From Saccoglossus kowalevskii (lineage: Eukaryota; Hemichordata; Enteropneusta; Harrimaniidae), in assembly GCF_000003605.2 (NCBI RefSeq), contig NW_003134348.1:3421-28027 (forward strand): 24,607 bases of DNA. The letters run 5' to 3'. Both the position numbers and the translations under genes were made by a program. Positions within the stretch are counted from its first letter, which is position 1. Every line of letters begins with the position of its first letter. The notes below the pieces were generated by a model. It ran no database searches and was not told where the DNA came from. It saw nothing but the letters and a program-made list of their open reading frames with translations. Of this stretch, positions 21,201 to 24,607 are shown one piece after another.

Positions 21201-23119
21201 CAGAATAAACTCACGGTATGGCTACGTCGAATGTTCTCAATTAGTGGACATATAGTGAGACAATTATATTCGTTCTCTTACCACGGAAATATTGCGAGTA
21301 ATACTGCTTTACAGTGTATACACAGGTGATTGAACTTTGACCTCGGGTGGGTAATTGCAAACTTAGTCGATAAACGGCCGGAACAATATGCCAGTTTTCG
21401 ATCAGTAAAACATTCGAACGCTGTAACTTTGATTCAAAAATTACTTTATTTTATGCTCAAAATGTTTTCAACTACGTTTTGTCGGTAATAAAATTGGAGT
21501 TTTTTTAAGGTGGAATTATTTTGTGATAGCAATGTTCCATCACAGGGAGCCCAGGAACTATAATCAACTGTAAGCCGTCTCTATGAGCGGGGGGGGGGGG
21601 TGTCGACTGCTATCTAGTATAAGAAATAGACAAGGAATGAAGGCTCCAGCCAGCTCACATTTTTAAAACTGGCCATGGAAAAAACAGACAAAAAAAATGA
21701 AAAATAAAATCCATAAAAAATACCATGTTTGAAGAATATTAGTTGCTCTTTCAAATTTCGCCAAATCTTTGCCTATATTTTACCGATATCTTCAGAATAA
21801 ATCAAGAAAACTACACAAATTGACATTTACGAATATTCTAACGGTTAACGGAATGCTGGCACAGTTGGAGGCATGGCCTAAGCAGAATGTGTCAAGAACC
21901 AATCACAAGACTGGTTACGAACTGGTTCGTAGATGGAGTCATTTTGTGTGGGCTCGCCGGAGCCTTTATCCCTTTAATTTCTTACACTAGATATCCCCGT
22001 CCCCGCGTTCATAGGCTCAGTTGATTATAGTTCCTGGGCTCCATGTGGTTTAATGTCAAACGCATACTAAACCTATATATTTCGATAACTGTTCTTACAG
22101 ACAAAAAGCTCTATTCTACGAACATAAGAGACAATCAAACGATACACAACAAACACATTCACTGTACAAAATAACAGTACCATAACATAAACTAGACAAA
22201 AAAGGTAAAAATTTATTTTTCAAAAGTAAAAATGATATCGATAAAATCAGTGGAATTACTGTAATCATTAACAATGCTGTTAAAATGCCCACATACACGT
22301 GATAGAAAAATATTTTTCTTAAATTAATATTGGAAATCCCCATTTCAAATACACGTTCTTTATGATGACTCGTTGAAAATTGTGAGAGGGATTTTGTCCC
22401 AAAATGTGTCGTATACTAGTATGTTATATTTATTTCAAAATAAAGGGATTGTTTTTTGTTGTTCTTTTTTTTATTATTTATTTGTAATATCTTTATGTGC
22501 TTCTCAATACTGAGTCTCGATTCGAAACCATTCAGAAAATATTCTACAACACTCATTGTACTGTGAAGTCCTGTTAATAGCTGCTGTGGACACGAATTGG
22601 GAGCCATGTTTATTATGTTCTATACGTCGCTAAGCAATCCCTGGTAAGGGCGGGGTCAAGGTACCTTTTTGTTACTGATCTATTCATTTTTTCACCTTTG
22701 GTTGGGGAGCGTGAGTTGGGGTGAAATATGGTGTCATGGATATTGGGTGATAAAGATTGTTGTTCGTCGTCTTTTTACAAATAAACTCGATGTGATTGTA
22801 ACTCCACGGCGCGTATTTAGATCTCCGTCACGTGTTTTTTTTGTTTTGTTTTTTTGTTTTTGTTTCTTTTGTTTTTTAAATATCGTGGGAATAGATCATT
22901 ATGCGGATCAGTAAGCAAGTGTTTAGATTACGGTAACAGGTGACATCATCAAACGTCTCCAGGTAATACACTAACGACATGGCGCATTTTTTTCAGATAA
23001 TTATAAAGAAATATTCTATAGTATTTATATGCAAATAAAAAAACAGTAAAGTAAGACATCGGGAAATTAAAGCGTCACTCGAGCATATTACGCAATGGGT
23101 CGTCGACTTACCTTGCCAT
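102..23119 (-). CDS. HELZ2: HELZ2-like protein: zinc fingers, SF1 helicase, RNB exoribonuclease, SF1 helicase (26 exons in window, 3' end missing)
   Basis: Coding exons in order: 23119-23112, 20309-20279, 19401-19327, 16186-15899, 15606-15540, 14132-13897, 13600-13376, 13000-12821, 12681-11376, 11268-10971, 10589-10406, 10317-10198, 10087-9516, 9452-8808, 8633-8237, 7862-7569, 7437-7330, 7216-7141, 6873-3060, 2855-2770, 2674-2540, 2402-2274, 1794-1202, 891-673, 560-404, 269-102. All introns are GT-AG and all phases agree, giving about 3,470 residues with the C-terminus beyond the window. Seen: two complete sets of UPF1-like SF1 motifs flanking an RNase II-type RNB domain, preceded by CCCH/C2H2 zinc fingers. 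From family knowledge: this order defines HELZ2 (PRIC285), in vertebrates an interferon-induced nuclease-helicase of about 2,650 residues; this copy is longer, mainly at the N-terminus and the linker. Inferred role: ATP-driven unwinding of structured RNA coupled to 3'-5' degradation. The 5' exons 1-3 are less certain than the rest. Confidence 0.88.
404..560 (-). CDS. HELZ2: Coding exon 25 (helicase 2: SQYRAQ strand)
   Basis: A 157-base exon with SIIILSQYRAQCAEITKRLE, the domain 2 strand equivalent to ITPYxxQ, and INVSTVIISQ before motif V. Phase 0 to 1. Acceptor CACTAG, donor CAAGGTAAGA. Confidence 0.93.
673..891 (-). CDS. HELZ2: Coding exon 24 (helicase 2: domain 2 entry)
   Basis: A 219-base phase 0-0 exon that continues QYRM with HQGICKFPSTQFYNGQLVTG, the standard QYRMH-P-x-FYxxxL sequence of UPF1-like helicases. 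It ends ESKSNSLEVEQV. Acceptor TTTCAG, donor GTGGTATG. Confidence 0.94.
892..1201 (-). other. Intron 23 (310 bp)
   Basis: AT-rich intron between exons 23 and 24. I see no repeat, RNA gene or conserved element in it. Confidence 0.85.
1202..1794 (-). CDS. HELZ2: Coding exon 23 (helicase 2: Walker B DECG, motif III, QYRM)
   Basis: A 593-base exon, residues about 3092-3289. It has DVILCTCSTAGSRRL (motif Ic-like), Walker B CIVDECGMCTEPE at about 3220-3232, motif III VVLIGDHRQLRPIV and LTDQYRM. The catalytic Asp-Glu is kept, but the box reads DECG rather than the DEAG of helicase 1. Between Ia and Ic is a long charged insert rich in Lys, Glu and Gln. Confidence 0.94.
1795..2273 (-). other. Intron 22 (479 bp) with a short direct repeat
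   Basis: The only structure noticed is a direct repeat of ATGTACAAGGCCA, near 2125 and 2155. Otherwise AT-rich without a recognisable feature. Confidence 0.75.
2274..2402 (-). CDS. HELZ2: Coding exon 22 (helicase 2: second half of Walker A)
   Basis: A 129-base exon completing GPP-GTGKT with GTGKTVTGVHITYWFNHLN, followed by motif Ia LLYCGPSNKSIDVV. Lys and Thr of the P-loop are intact. Acceptor TATTTAAG, donor ACAAGTAAGT in phase 1. Confidence 0.93.
2540..2674 (-). CDS. HELZ2: Coding exon 21 (helicase 2: Q motif and first half of Walker A)
   Basis: A 135-base exon with the Q-motif-like FYKLNRVQDDVVKKAL and FTLIQGPP, ending in phase 1 within the Gly codon of GPPGTGKT. Acceptor TTTCAG, donor CCAGGTAAAT. 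Splitting the P-loop at this Gly is a recognisable intron position. Confidence 0.93.
2770..2855 (-). CDS. HELZ2: Coding exon 20 (helicase 2 stalk segment)
   Basis: An 86-base exon reading RMENAIRNLANTSELVKNIC after a split Ser codon, then MGKRIIME, phase 2 to 1. It is a short helix between the beta-barrel and RecA domain 1 of the second helicase. Acceptor TTCTCACAG, donor GAAGGTAAAG. Confidence 0.9.
3060..6873 (-). CDS. HELZ2: Coding exon 19 (helicase 1 C-end, acidic linker, RNB exoribonuclease, start of helicase 2)
   Basis: A single 3,814-base exon, residues about 1704-2975. It opens with helicase 1 motifs V and VI (GKEYRALFISPVRT; NTALSRAQSMLVVVGDP). A charged linker follows, with EWDDWESDDEEE and a coiled-coil-like stretch of Arg/Glu/Gln, then OB-like cold-shock regions. 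The RNB catalytic domain has TVDPEESTDLDDALS at about 2222-2236 with all four metal-binding Asp, and GYTHFTSPIRRYIDIVVHR at about 2544-2562 with the substrate Arg pair. RNB enzymes of the RNase II/Rrp44/Dis3 class are processive 3'-5' exoribonucleases. The last 300 residues form the beta-barrel of helicase 2. Open reading frames on the opposite strand here, up to 232 codons, are shadows. Confidence 0.95.
7141..7216 (-). CDS. HELZ2: Coding exon 18 (helicase 1: before motif V)
   Basis: A 76-base exon, VQQIRQSLRKRYLTEVTVDR then IFNVQ, ending in phase 1 inside the Gly of motif V (VQGKEY), which is completed by exon 19. Acceptor TTTCAG, donor CAAGGTAAAA. Confidence 0.91.
7227..7277. repeat. 25-bp imperfect tandem duplication
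   Basis: Two adjacent copies of an ATTACAACA(A)GATTTTATAAC unit in the intron before exon 18. Probably a local slippage duplication. Confidence 0.5.
7330..7437 (-). CDS. HELZ2: Coding exon 17 (helicase 1: domain 2 strand)
   Basis: A 108-base phase 0-0 exon of 36 residues starting VMEISDRVEHLCKHW and ending KVGVISPYSTQ. The VGVISPYSTQ strand is the conserved IGVITPYxxQ segment of UPF1-like helicase domain 2. Acceptor AATACAG, donor CAGGTAGG. Confidence 0.92.
7569..7862 (-). CDS. HELZ2: Coding exon 16 (helicase 1: motif IV region, NYRC)
   Basis: A 294-base phase 0-0 exon, residues 1545-1642. MVDNYRCQSDILQFISKSFY corresponds to the L-x-x-N/Q-Y-R motif at the start of RecA domain 2 of UPF1-like helicases. 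The rest (NPPQPGHPDIHPLSFYSAYG) is the usual insert after that motif. Confidence 0.92.
7863..8236 (-). other. Intron 15 (374 bp) with repeat-like tail
   Basis: Besides splice signals it holds the repeat-like block at about 8031-8117 described separately. The remainder is unremarkable. Confidence 0.8.
8031..8117. repeat. GGAC/GATG-rich stretch ending in a hairpin
   Basis: A purine-rich run (GGATGGACGGACGACAGATG) leads into an inverted repeat, AGCTCCATTCTGTCAT against ATGACAGTGGAGCT with a short loop at about 8082-8116. Such GGACGGAC tracts next to AGCTCC hairpins resemble tails of dispersed short repeats in invertebrate genomes. The family is not identified. Confidence 0.4.
8237..8633 (-). 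CDS. HELZ2: Coding exon 15 (helicase 1: DEAG box and motif III)
   Basis: A 397-base exon, residues about 1412-1544. Motifs: VIVTTLANS (Ic-like), Walker B HIIIDEAGQALE with the DEAG of UPF1-like SF1 helicases, and motif III VVLAGDHQQMSPE. These are the ATP-hydrolysis and coupling motifs. Donor GAGGTAACA in phase 0. Confidence 0.94.
8808..9452 (-). CDS. HELZ2: Coding exon 14 (helicase 1: beta-barrel and Walker A)
   Basis: A 645-base exon, residues about 1197-1412. It holds the 1B beta-barrel, the Q-motif-like NENQLKAV and the Walker A loop YGPFGTGKTFTLA at about 1377-1390, then motif Ia (KVLICTHSN). Lys and Thr of GKT are intact, so ATP binding should be possible. Phe replaces the usual second Pro of GPPGTGKT, a mild change. 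The exon closes in AG then GTGAGA. Confidence 0.93.
9516..10087 (-). CDS. HELZ2: Coding exon 13 (beta domain and N-terminal helicase-1 region)
   Basis: A 572-base exon, residues 1007-1197. The first half (FITENGDYIITVSFQSTTYG, QWVVFDFGSEP) looks like a beta-sandwich. The second half, NKRNYIHQMHKLLNIEELSQ, is the helix pair that precedes the helicase beta-barrel in HELZ/MOV10-type proteins. The donor at 9515 (TTT then GTAAAA) is forced by frame; a better-looking GTTTGT site 4 bases earlier would give an immediate stop after splicing. Confidence 0.88.
10198..10317 (-). CDS. HELZ2: Coding exon 12 (segment before first helicase)
   Basis: A 120-base phase 0-0 exon of 40 residues starting MRESLQNVSCECSTEL and ending WEFRLTSNT, between a TTTTTAG acceptor and a GTAGGTG donor. 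The pattern of hydrophobic and aromatic residues suggests a beta-rich domain continuing into exon 13. No motif of its own. Confidence 0.86.
10406..10589 (-). CDS. HELZ2: Coding exon 11 (CCCH finger and charged helix)
   Basis: A 184-base exon, residues about 905-966. It completes a finger with SCPYGECGYAHSEEELAEW, the clearest copy of the C-x3-H-S-x2-E-x3-W signature, then a charged helix rich in Arg/Lys leading into the helicase stalk (ETHLYSFVDKILEKYL). Acceptor TTTTCAG, donor GTAAGT, phase 2 to 0. Confidence 0.9.
10590..10970 (-). other. Intron 10 (381 bp)
   Basis: AT-rich intron between exons 10 and 11. No feature seen apart from splice sites. Confidence 0.85.
10971..11268 (-). CDS. HELZ2: Coding exon 10 (C2H2 matrin/U1-type zinc finger)
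   Basis: A 298-base exon, residues about 806-905. The finger YYCDYCGKSCDTKINFQQHC then SSKHK has the C-x2-C-x12-H-x5-H pattern of matrin/U1-type fingers, which often bind double-stranded RNA. The tail QYRPPPWNTKNLQICPR carries the first Cys of the CCCH finger finished in exon 11. Acceptor TTTTTGTAG in phase 1, donor CCAAGGTACA in phase 2. Confidence 0.9.
11376..12681 (-). CDS. HELZ2: Coding exon 9 (CCCH-like zinc-finger array)
   Basis: A 1,306-base exon, residues about 371-806, phase 0 to 1. It is Cys/His-rich throughout. Repeating units end in C-x3-H followed by acidic residues and Trp: CFFGHGETEIEFW, CVFAHSVAEKLVW and CMNPHSDEEMTLW, each with upstream cysteines, plus two further Cys clusters (FCCKKCFEESSKIC; CVCKECWK then GHCDNGLHKW). 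These match the CCCH-like fingers of the HELZ2 N-terminus. The likely role is RNA or partner binding that positions substrate for the helicases. A plus-strand open frame of 137 codons opposite it is an antisense shadow. Confidence 0.93.
12821..13000 (-). CDS. HELZ2: Coding exon 8 (disordered, ends in acidic W-x-x-V motif)
   Basis: A 180-base phase 0-0 exon, residues 311-370, bounded by a TTTTCGTAG acceptor and an AAGGTATAA donor. It starts KRQQIPTMTKDKVQQ and ends GNDEWKVVGANMK, matching the end of exon 7 in spacing. Its NTKNKKLPRS also resembles the NKKLPIMKP that opens exon 9, suggesting a duplicated module. Confidence 0.82.
13062..13222. mobile_element. 161-bp TTAA-flanked MITE (piggyBac-like)
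   Basis: Both ends carry TTAA followed by a terminal inverted repeat: TTAAAGCGGGAGGGTCGTCA on the left and, reverse-complemented on the right, TTAAAGCGGGATGGTCGTCA, continuing CCT on both sides with one mismatch in about 23 bases. The element is clearly richer in GC than its surroundings and has no coding capacity. TTAA target duplications are typical of piggyBac-type transposition, so a non-autonomous piggyBac-like MITE is the best guess. It lies in the intron between exons 7 and 8. Confidence 0.7.
13376..13600 (-). CDS. HELZ2: Coding exon 7 (disordered, ends in acidic W-x-x-V motif)
   Basis: A 225-base phase 0-0 exon, residues about 236-310, between a TTTTCACAG acceptor and a GTATGC donor. 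It is low-complexity and polar until the last codons, DSGDGWEMVTAQK. The W-x-x-V after acidic residues fits the LIR/AIM short-motif pattern and recurs at the end of exon 8. Equal phase at both ends would let the exon be duplicated without frame damage. Confidence 0.82.
13897..14132 (-). CDS. HELZ2: Coding exon 6 (Ser/Pro/Thr/Gln-rich disordered segment)
   Basis: A 236-base exon from a TTTGTTCAG acceptor to a GTACGT donor, phase 1 to 0, residues about 157-235. It opens EQSDPKQQRTRHSSAPST and has runs such as RRSSSSQRAS and QPQRKPQP. Composition predicts intrinsic disorder with many possible phosphorylation sites. No domain recognised. Confidence 0.8.
14133..15539 (-). other. Intron 5 (1.4 kb), mostly one foldback-like element
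   Basis: About 1.16 kb of this intron is the inverted-repeat element at 14298-15460. The flanks are AT-rich with no other feature seen. Confidence 0.8.
14298..15460. mobile_element. Foldback-like element with inverted arrays of a 19-bp repeat
   Basis: The ends match as inverted repeats: ACAATTGGCCTGATAC on the left, and ACAATTGGTCCGATAC when the right end is reverse-complemented. Just inside the left end are 6-7 tandem copies of a unit close to CGGCTACNTGAAAATYGNT (to about 14438). Inside the right end are about four copies in the opposite direction (from about 15372). The middle holds no convincing protein. Inverted subterminal repeat arrays are typical of foldback and some non-autonomous DNA elements. 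Target duplication is not clear. Confidence 0.65.
15540..15606 (-). CDS. HELZ2: Coding exon 5 (Lys/Arg-rich, NLS-like)
   Basis: A 67-base exon reading MQNQKPSPAKKKKHRSRPTR and then RQ, ending in phase 1. The basic run PAKKKKHRSRPTRR resembles a monopartite nuclear localisation signal; whether it works as one is not known. Acceptor CCTAAG, donor CAAGGTAATA. The internal ATG is not needed as a start because exon 4 joins in frame. Confidence 0.78.
15899..16186 (-). CDS. HELZ2: Coding exon 4 (Tyr/Gly/Pro-rich, basic segment)
   Basis: A 288-base phase 0-0 exon between a TTTTCAG acceptor and an AAAAAGGTAC donor. It starts TRGNYEFVNEPEYIDPRTLF, which looks folded or conserved, then becomes rich in Tyr, Gly, Pro and Arg. 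It closes with an acidic-Trp stretch, EEWLPKEVLAHSKK, similar in spacing to the ends of exons 7 and 8. Residues about 39-134. No catalytic motif. Confidence 0.8.
16399..16458. repeat. 60-bp imperfect palindrome (hairpin)
   Basis: AAACCCGG and AAAATAAACATA on the left pair with TATGTTTATTTT and CCGGGTTT on the right, around a roughly 12-base loop. The stem is about 20 pairs with a small internal loop. It would fold in the pre-mRNA. Confidence 0.6.
18825..19284 (+). mobile_element. Truncated pogo/Tigger-like DNA transposon remnant
   Basis: After a TA dinucleotide the element starts CAGTGACCCCTCGCTAAGAC, like the terminal repeats of Tigger/pogo elements. It has a TATAAA-like box near 19090. No matching right terminal repeat is found, so it is 3'-truncated, ending about 45 bases from the exon 3 donor of the host gene. 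Confidence 0.65.
19153..19284 (+). pseudogene. Broken N-terminus of a pogo/Tigger-family transposase
   Basis: The ATG at 19153 opens MSKRKLSSLSVRHKLTAIDR, typical of the psq/CENP-B-like helix-turn-helix of Tigger and pogo transposases. The frame hits TGA after VEKR. The family pattern resumes in the next frame (KGETTLRVARDLAMGEPTIR), so a one-base change in the AAAA run near 19216 broke it. After about 19284 all similarity is lost: no DDE catalytic domain remains. This is a dead copy. Confidence 0.65.
19327..19401 (-). CDS. HELZ2: Coding exon 3 (acidic N-terminal segment)
   Basis: A 75-base exon in phase 0-0 encodes 25 residues starting VSDDEEDFEDE and ending GYGHGQQ. It is bounded by an AAATAG acceptor and a CAGGTAATG donor. 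The acidic block followed by a Gly/Ala/Gln tail fits a disordered N-terminus that continues into the Tyr/Gly-rich exon 4. A decayed transposon ends only about 45 bases past the donor. Confidence 0.65.
19572..19618. repeat. Imperfect palindrome around TGCGCATGCGC
   Basis: GTACTAGTAAT on the left mirrors ATTACTGGTAC on the right around the self-complementary core GCGCATGCGC (19593-19602). The core matches the NRF1 site pattern, but the surrounding symmetry also fits a transposon footprint. Confidence 0.45.
19760..19861. repeat. 23-bp tandem repeat, about 4.4 copies
   Basis: Degenerate head-to-tail copies of GTTTACCACGATACAAACTA plus two or three bases. One copy is cut to 10 bases. Minisatellite-like, no coding capacity. 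Confidence 0.7.
20279..20309 (-). CDS. HELZ2: Coding exon 2 (31-nt micro-exon)
   Basis: The exon lies between a GTGTTTTAG acceptor and a GTAAGA donor and reads SFDCRSEDLK after the split Arg codon. It enters in phase 2 and leaves in phase 0, bridging exon 1 and exon 3 without a frame break. Too short for similarity; supported only by consensus splice sites and phase. Confidence 0.6.
21541..22047. mobile_element. About 0.5-kb non-autonomous DNA element with inverted termini
   Basis: The left end GGAGCCCAGGAACTATAATC (from 21546, match continuing through AACTG) is identical to the reverse complement of the right end at 22017-22042. Weaker inverted similarity runs inward for about 90 bases (TATGARCG..., TCTAGTRTAAGAAAT). 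Outside the core, CACAG/CACAT may be the true ends. It carries a G12 run and no transposase. Target duplication and superfamily are unclear. Confidence 0.7.
22829..22877. repeat. T-rich low-complexity tract
   Basis: A run of T with scattered G and C on the plus strand (A-rich on the transcribed minus strand). Simple sequence. Confidence 0.7.
23112..23119 (-). CDS. HELZ2: Coding exon 1 (start codon micro-segment, M-A-R)
   Basis: The coding part is only ATGGCAAG followed by a strong GTAAGT donor. The ATG has G at -3 and G at +4, a good Kozak context, and an in-frame TGA lies 9 bases upstream, so the frame cannot extend 5'. It ends in phase 2, matching exon 2 exactly: the split AG/A codon gives Arg. 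The rest of this exon is 5' UTR reaching towards a TATA box near 23400. This is an inference from splice fit, without similarity evidence. Confidence 0.6.
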
Positions 23120-23130
23120 GACGATATATC

Positions 23131-23140
23131 AGTTTCGTTC
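23131..23140. promoter_or_regulatory. ISRE-like half site in the 5' UTR
   Basis: AGTTTCGTTC on the plus strand matches the first half of the interferon-response pattern AGTTTCNNTTTC, but the second half is imperfect. It is 12 bases upstream of the start codon. Confidence 0.2.
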
Positions 23141-23397
23141 TTATGTCCTAGTCAGAAATACCAATGTCTACCACGTAACAACCACGTGTGATCTATTCAA
23201 AAATGTAATCGCTTATGAGATCAGAATCACCTAGAAAAAAACATGTAACATTGTTATTACAAATACATATTCTATTCTCTTTGGTTGCAGTCAAATCTGT
23301 GCTACACAAGACTGTCAAAGGGCAGTTCAATAGTTTCATAGCAACGCATGCGTCATTGATGATGAGTTTTGAAATAACCCACCCTACACAAACACCC

Positions 23398-23408
23398 CTA
23401 TTTATATA
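23398..23408 (-). promoter_or_regulatory. TATA box for the leftward HELZ2-like gene
   Basis: On the minus strand the sequence is TATATAAATAGGGG. A start site about 30 bases on (near 23375) would give a 5' UTR of roughly 255 bases before the ATG at 23119. Motif-based; an unseen upstream UTR exon is possible. Confidence 0.45.
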
Positions 23409-23542
23409 CATACACCCGAGAAGCCTGAAGGGGTCGGGCATTTTCAAATAAATTTGTCCACCTGAAAGTAAAAACCTGTGGACTATAGTGGGGGATGTGG
23501 TAAGGTTGGTTGGGCATAATTTATTTAGTGTCTCTAATGATT

Positions 23543-23552
23543 TTTCTCTTCC
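23543..23552 (-). promoter_or_regulatory. ETS-IRF composite-like site
   Basis: The minus strand reads GGAAGAGAAA, an exact match to the GGAANNGAAA pattern bound by ETS-IRF pairs. It lies between the two divergent TATA boxes. Short motif, so chance is possible. Confidence 0.25.
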
Positions 23553-23598
23553 CCAAATATCCCGAGGGGAGGAAGATTGGGGTTCATATTTATTAGTG

Positions 23599-23607
23599 TA
23601 TAAATAG
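23599..23607 (+). promoter_or_regulatory. TATA box facing right
   Basis: TATAAATAGG on the plus strand, the same core as the minus-strand box 190 bp away but pointing the other way. A CCAAT pentamer follows at 23632 and a TCA initiator-like site is at the expected distance. It may serve the rightward gene whose exon appears at 24483. Confidence 0.4.
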
Positions 23608-23644
23608 GCAAGTGGTAGGTGAGTAGAGTGGCCAATCACGTTAA

Positions 23645-23839
23645 ATGACAATCAGTCAGTCATTCAGTCGAAATATCGAAGTCGCAAAACACAGTGGTCG
23701 TTACCTGACCGTTTTTTTTTTAGTGGTCGTAATACAAGTCAATATACCCATCGAAACCACATCGGAATTTGCTTCCTGTTTTTGCTGTTGTTGTTTGGAT
23801 TCTTTCCTTCTGTATAACAATGTCTGTCGACGGAACTAA
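23645..23839 (+). CDS. Small possible ORF downstream of the rightward TATA box
   Basis: 64 codons from an ATG about 40 bases after the TATA box. It has a hydrophobic run, YLTVFFLVVVIQVNIPI, like a signal or membrane segment, then a Cys cluster (SCFCCCCLDSF). No family recognised. It could equally be untranslated leader; low confidence. Confidence 0.15.
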   Translation: MTISQSFSRNIEVAKHSGRYLTVFFLVVVIQVNIPIETTSEFASCFCCCCLDSFLLYNNVCRRN

Positions 23840-24482
23840 AAACCGTGGTCTGTCCTAACTTCGCAAGTTTGGTTACTATAGACTCTCTGTTAATATTTAA
23901 TCGGTAGTCGTACCATACTTGGTCACACGACCTCTTGTCCTGATTATGTCACTAACTCTACACTTATTATATCTTCATGTAGATTAGTAATCAGTTTTTT
24001 AGTATATACATATTAGTAACACCCACAATATTGGTACATATGTGTGTAGATTGGTAACACTTTTATCATACGTAGATTAGTGAATAGTCCGGCATTTCGG
24101 GACTTATTTTACGTTTTCGTCAGTTTGTCGTAGCGTAAGTCGTTAATCGCAAAAAGTGCCCGCGGTTTACCAGTTAATAACCCCAACTTTATTGTCATTG
24201 TCTTATAAATGTCACAAATGATTAATTAACTGGTCGTTCTCATAGATCAATATTTAGTGCACATCGTGCAAAATTTCCTCGTAGAGTATAGTAAACATAT
24301 AAGAAAAAATCAAACATGATAGAGGCCGTCGACTGTGTGGTGCAGGGGGGGGGGGGATTGGCACGAGAGGGCGCCATCCGATCTGAATGGAACGTTTCGA
24401 CGTCAGTCGTCCGTAGCCCACCGTCAAAGCAACAACGTCCCGTTTACGAACAGATGAAATCATTTCAACAATTTCTTTACAG
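23840..24482. other. Intergenic or intronic region before the right-edge exon
   Basis: Holds degenerate repeats of GTAGATTAGTAA near 23980, 24050 and 24070 and a G12 run near 24345. No gene recognised. Confidence 0.5.
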
Positions 24483-24607
24483 AATAATCCTCAACAAAAC
24501 TTAGAAACATTTCATAGACAAATACAGGCTCCAAATTTATGTCTATTGCAAAACAATTCATTCGACAACCAGTTTGATGCCACAATTTCTTGCTGGAGCC
24601 CGAGTTC
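24483..24607 (+). CDS. Partial exon of an unidentified rightward gene
   Basis: A strong acceptor (TTTCAACAATTTCTTTACAG) is followed by a frame open to the window edge: NNPQQNLETFHRQIQAPNLC, then LLQNNSFDNQFDATISCWSP. The Asn/Gln-rich but non-repetitive composition, without stops, contrasts with the surrounding intergenic sequence. The protein is not recognised. Upstream exons on this strand were not found with confidence; a first exon or UTR between 23630 and 24480 is likely. It would be divergent from the HELZ2-like gene. Confidence 0.4.

Larger units (their letters stand above)
20310..23111 (-). other. Intron 1 (2.8 kb)
   Basis: Contains an inverted-terminal-repeat element (21541-22047), a T-rich tract at about 22829-22877 and a Cys-rich open stretch near 20760 of unclear meaning. 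No RNA gene seen. Confidence 0.55.

Noticed and set aside
21589..21600. G12 run, and another near 24345, as possible quadruplex elements
   Set aside because: Simple homopolymers; both could be polymerase-slippage or assembly artefacts, and no quadruplex spacing is present.
22116..22343. Minus-strand ORF of 75 codons, hydrophobic
   Set aside because: AT-rich chance frame in intron 1; hydrophobicity is expected from T-rich codons, and there is no splice or family support.
23434..23443. NF-kB-like site GGGCATTTTC
   Set aside because: Two departures from the consensus; too weak to call.
23193..23651. Minus-strand open frame of 152 codons upstream of the start codon
   Set aside because: Begins without ATG, spans the putative promoter and TATA boxes, and has no recognisable domain. 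It is blocked from joining the HELZ2 frame by the TGA just before the ATG.
1..24607. tRNA, rRNA, CRISPR arrays or prokaryotic operons
   Set aside because: None seen on reading both strands; the gene structure is clearly eukaryotic.

Overview
This window looks like nuclear DNA of an animal, probably a marine invertebrate such as a mollusc, annelid, hemichordate or other non-vertebrate. The base composition is AT-rich, coding sequence is cut by many GT-AG introns, and introns and flanks carry decayed DNA transposons, foldback elements and short tandem repeats. I see no bacterial operon layout, no rRNA or tRNA gene and no CRISPR array. The species cannot be fixed from the sequence alone.

One large minus-strand gene fills almost the whole window. 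I could chain 26 coding exons from an ATG at 23119 down to position 102, and every junction keeps reading frame. The gene runs off the left edge, so its last exon(s) are missing. The 10,411 coding bases give about 3,470 residues. Order of parts: a short acidic N-terminus split over tiny exons; a low-complexity basic/Ser-Pro region with repeated Trp motifs (residues about 40-370); an array of CCCH-like zinc fingers plus one C2H2 finger (about 400-960); a first UPF1-like SF1 helicase (about 1000-1770); an acidic, coiled-coil-prone linker (about 1800-1990); an RNase II/RNB-type exoribonuclease (about 2000-2600); and a second UPF1-like SF1 helicase (about 2800 to beyond 3470). This is the architecture of HELZ2 (helicase with zinc finger domain 2). 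Key residues of both ATPase cores and all four RNB aspartates are present, so the protein should be able to unwind and degrade RNA processively.

The right end (about 23.1-24.6 kb) holds the putative promoter. Two near-identical TATA boxes point away from each other about 190 bp apart: one drives the HELZ2-like gene leftwards, the other could drive a rightward gene whose spliced exon appears at the right edge (24483 onward). IRF/ETS-IRF-like motifs lie near and between them, which is of interest because vertebrate HELZ2 is interferon-inducible.

The introns carry a 161-bp TTAA-flanked MITE (13062-13222), a roughly 1.16-kb foldback-like element with inverted arrays of a 19-bp repeat (14298-15460), a truncated pogo/Tigger-like remnant with a frameshifted transposase N-terminus (18825-19284), a roughly 0.5-kb element with near-perfect inverted termini (21541-22047), a 23-bp tandem repeat and several hairpins.
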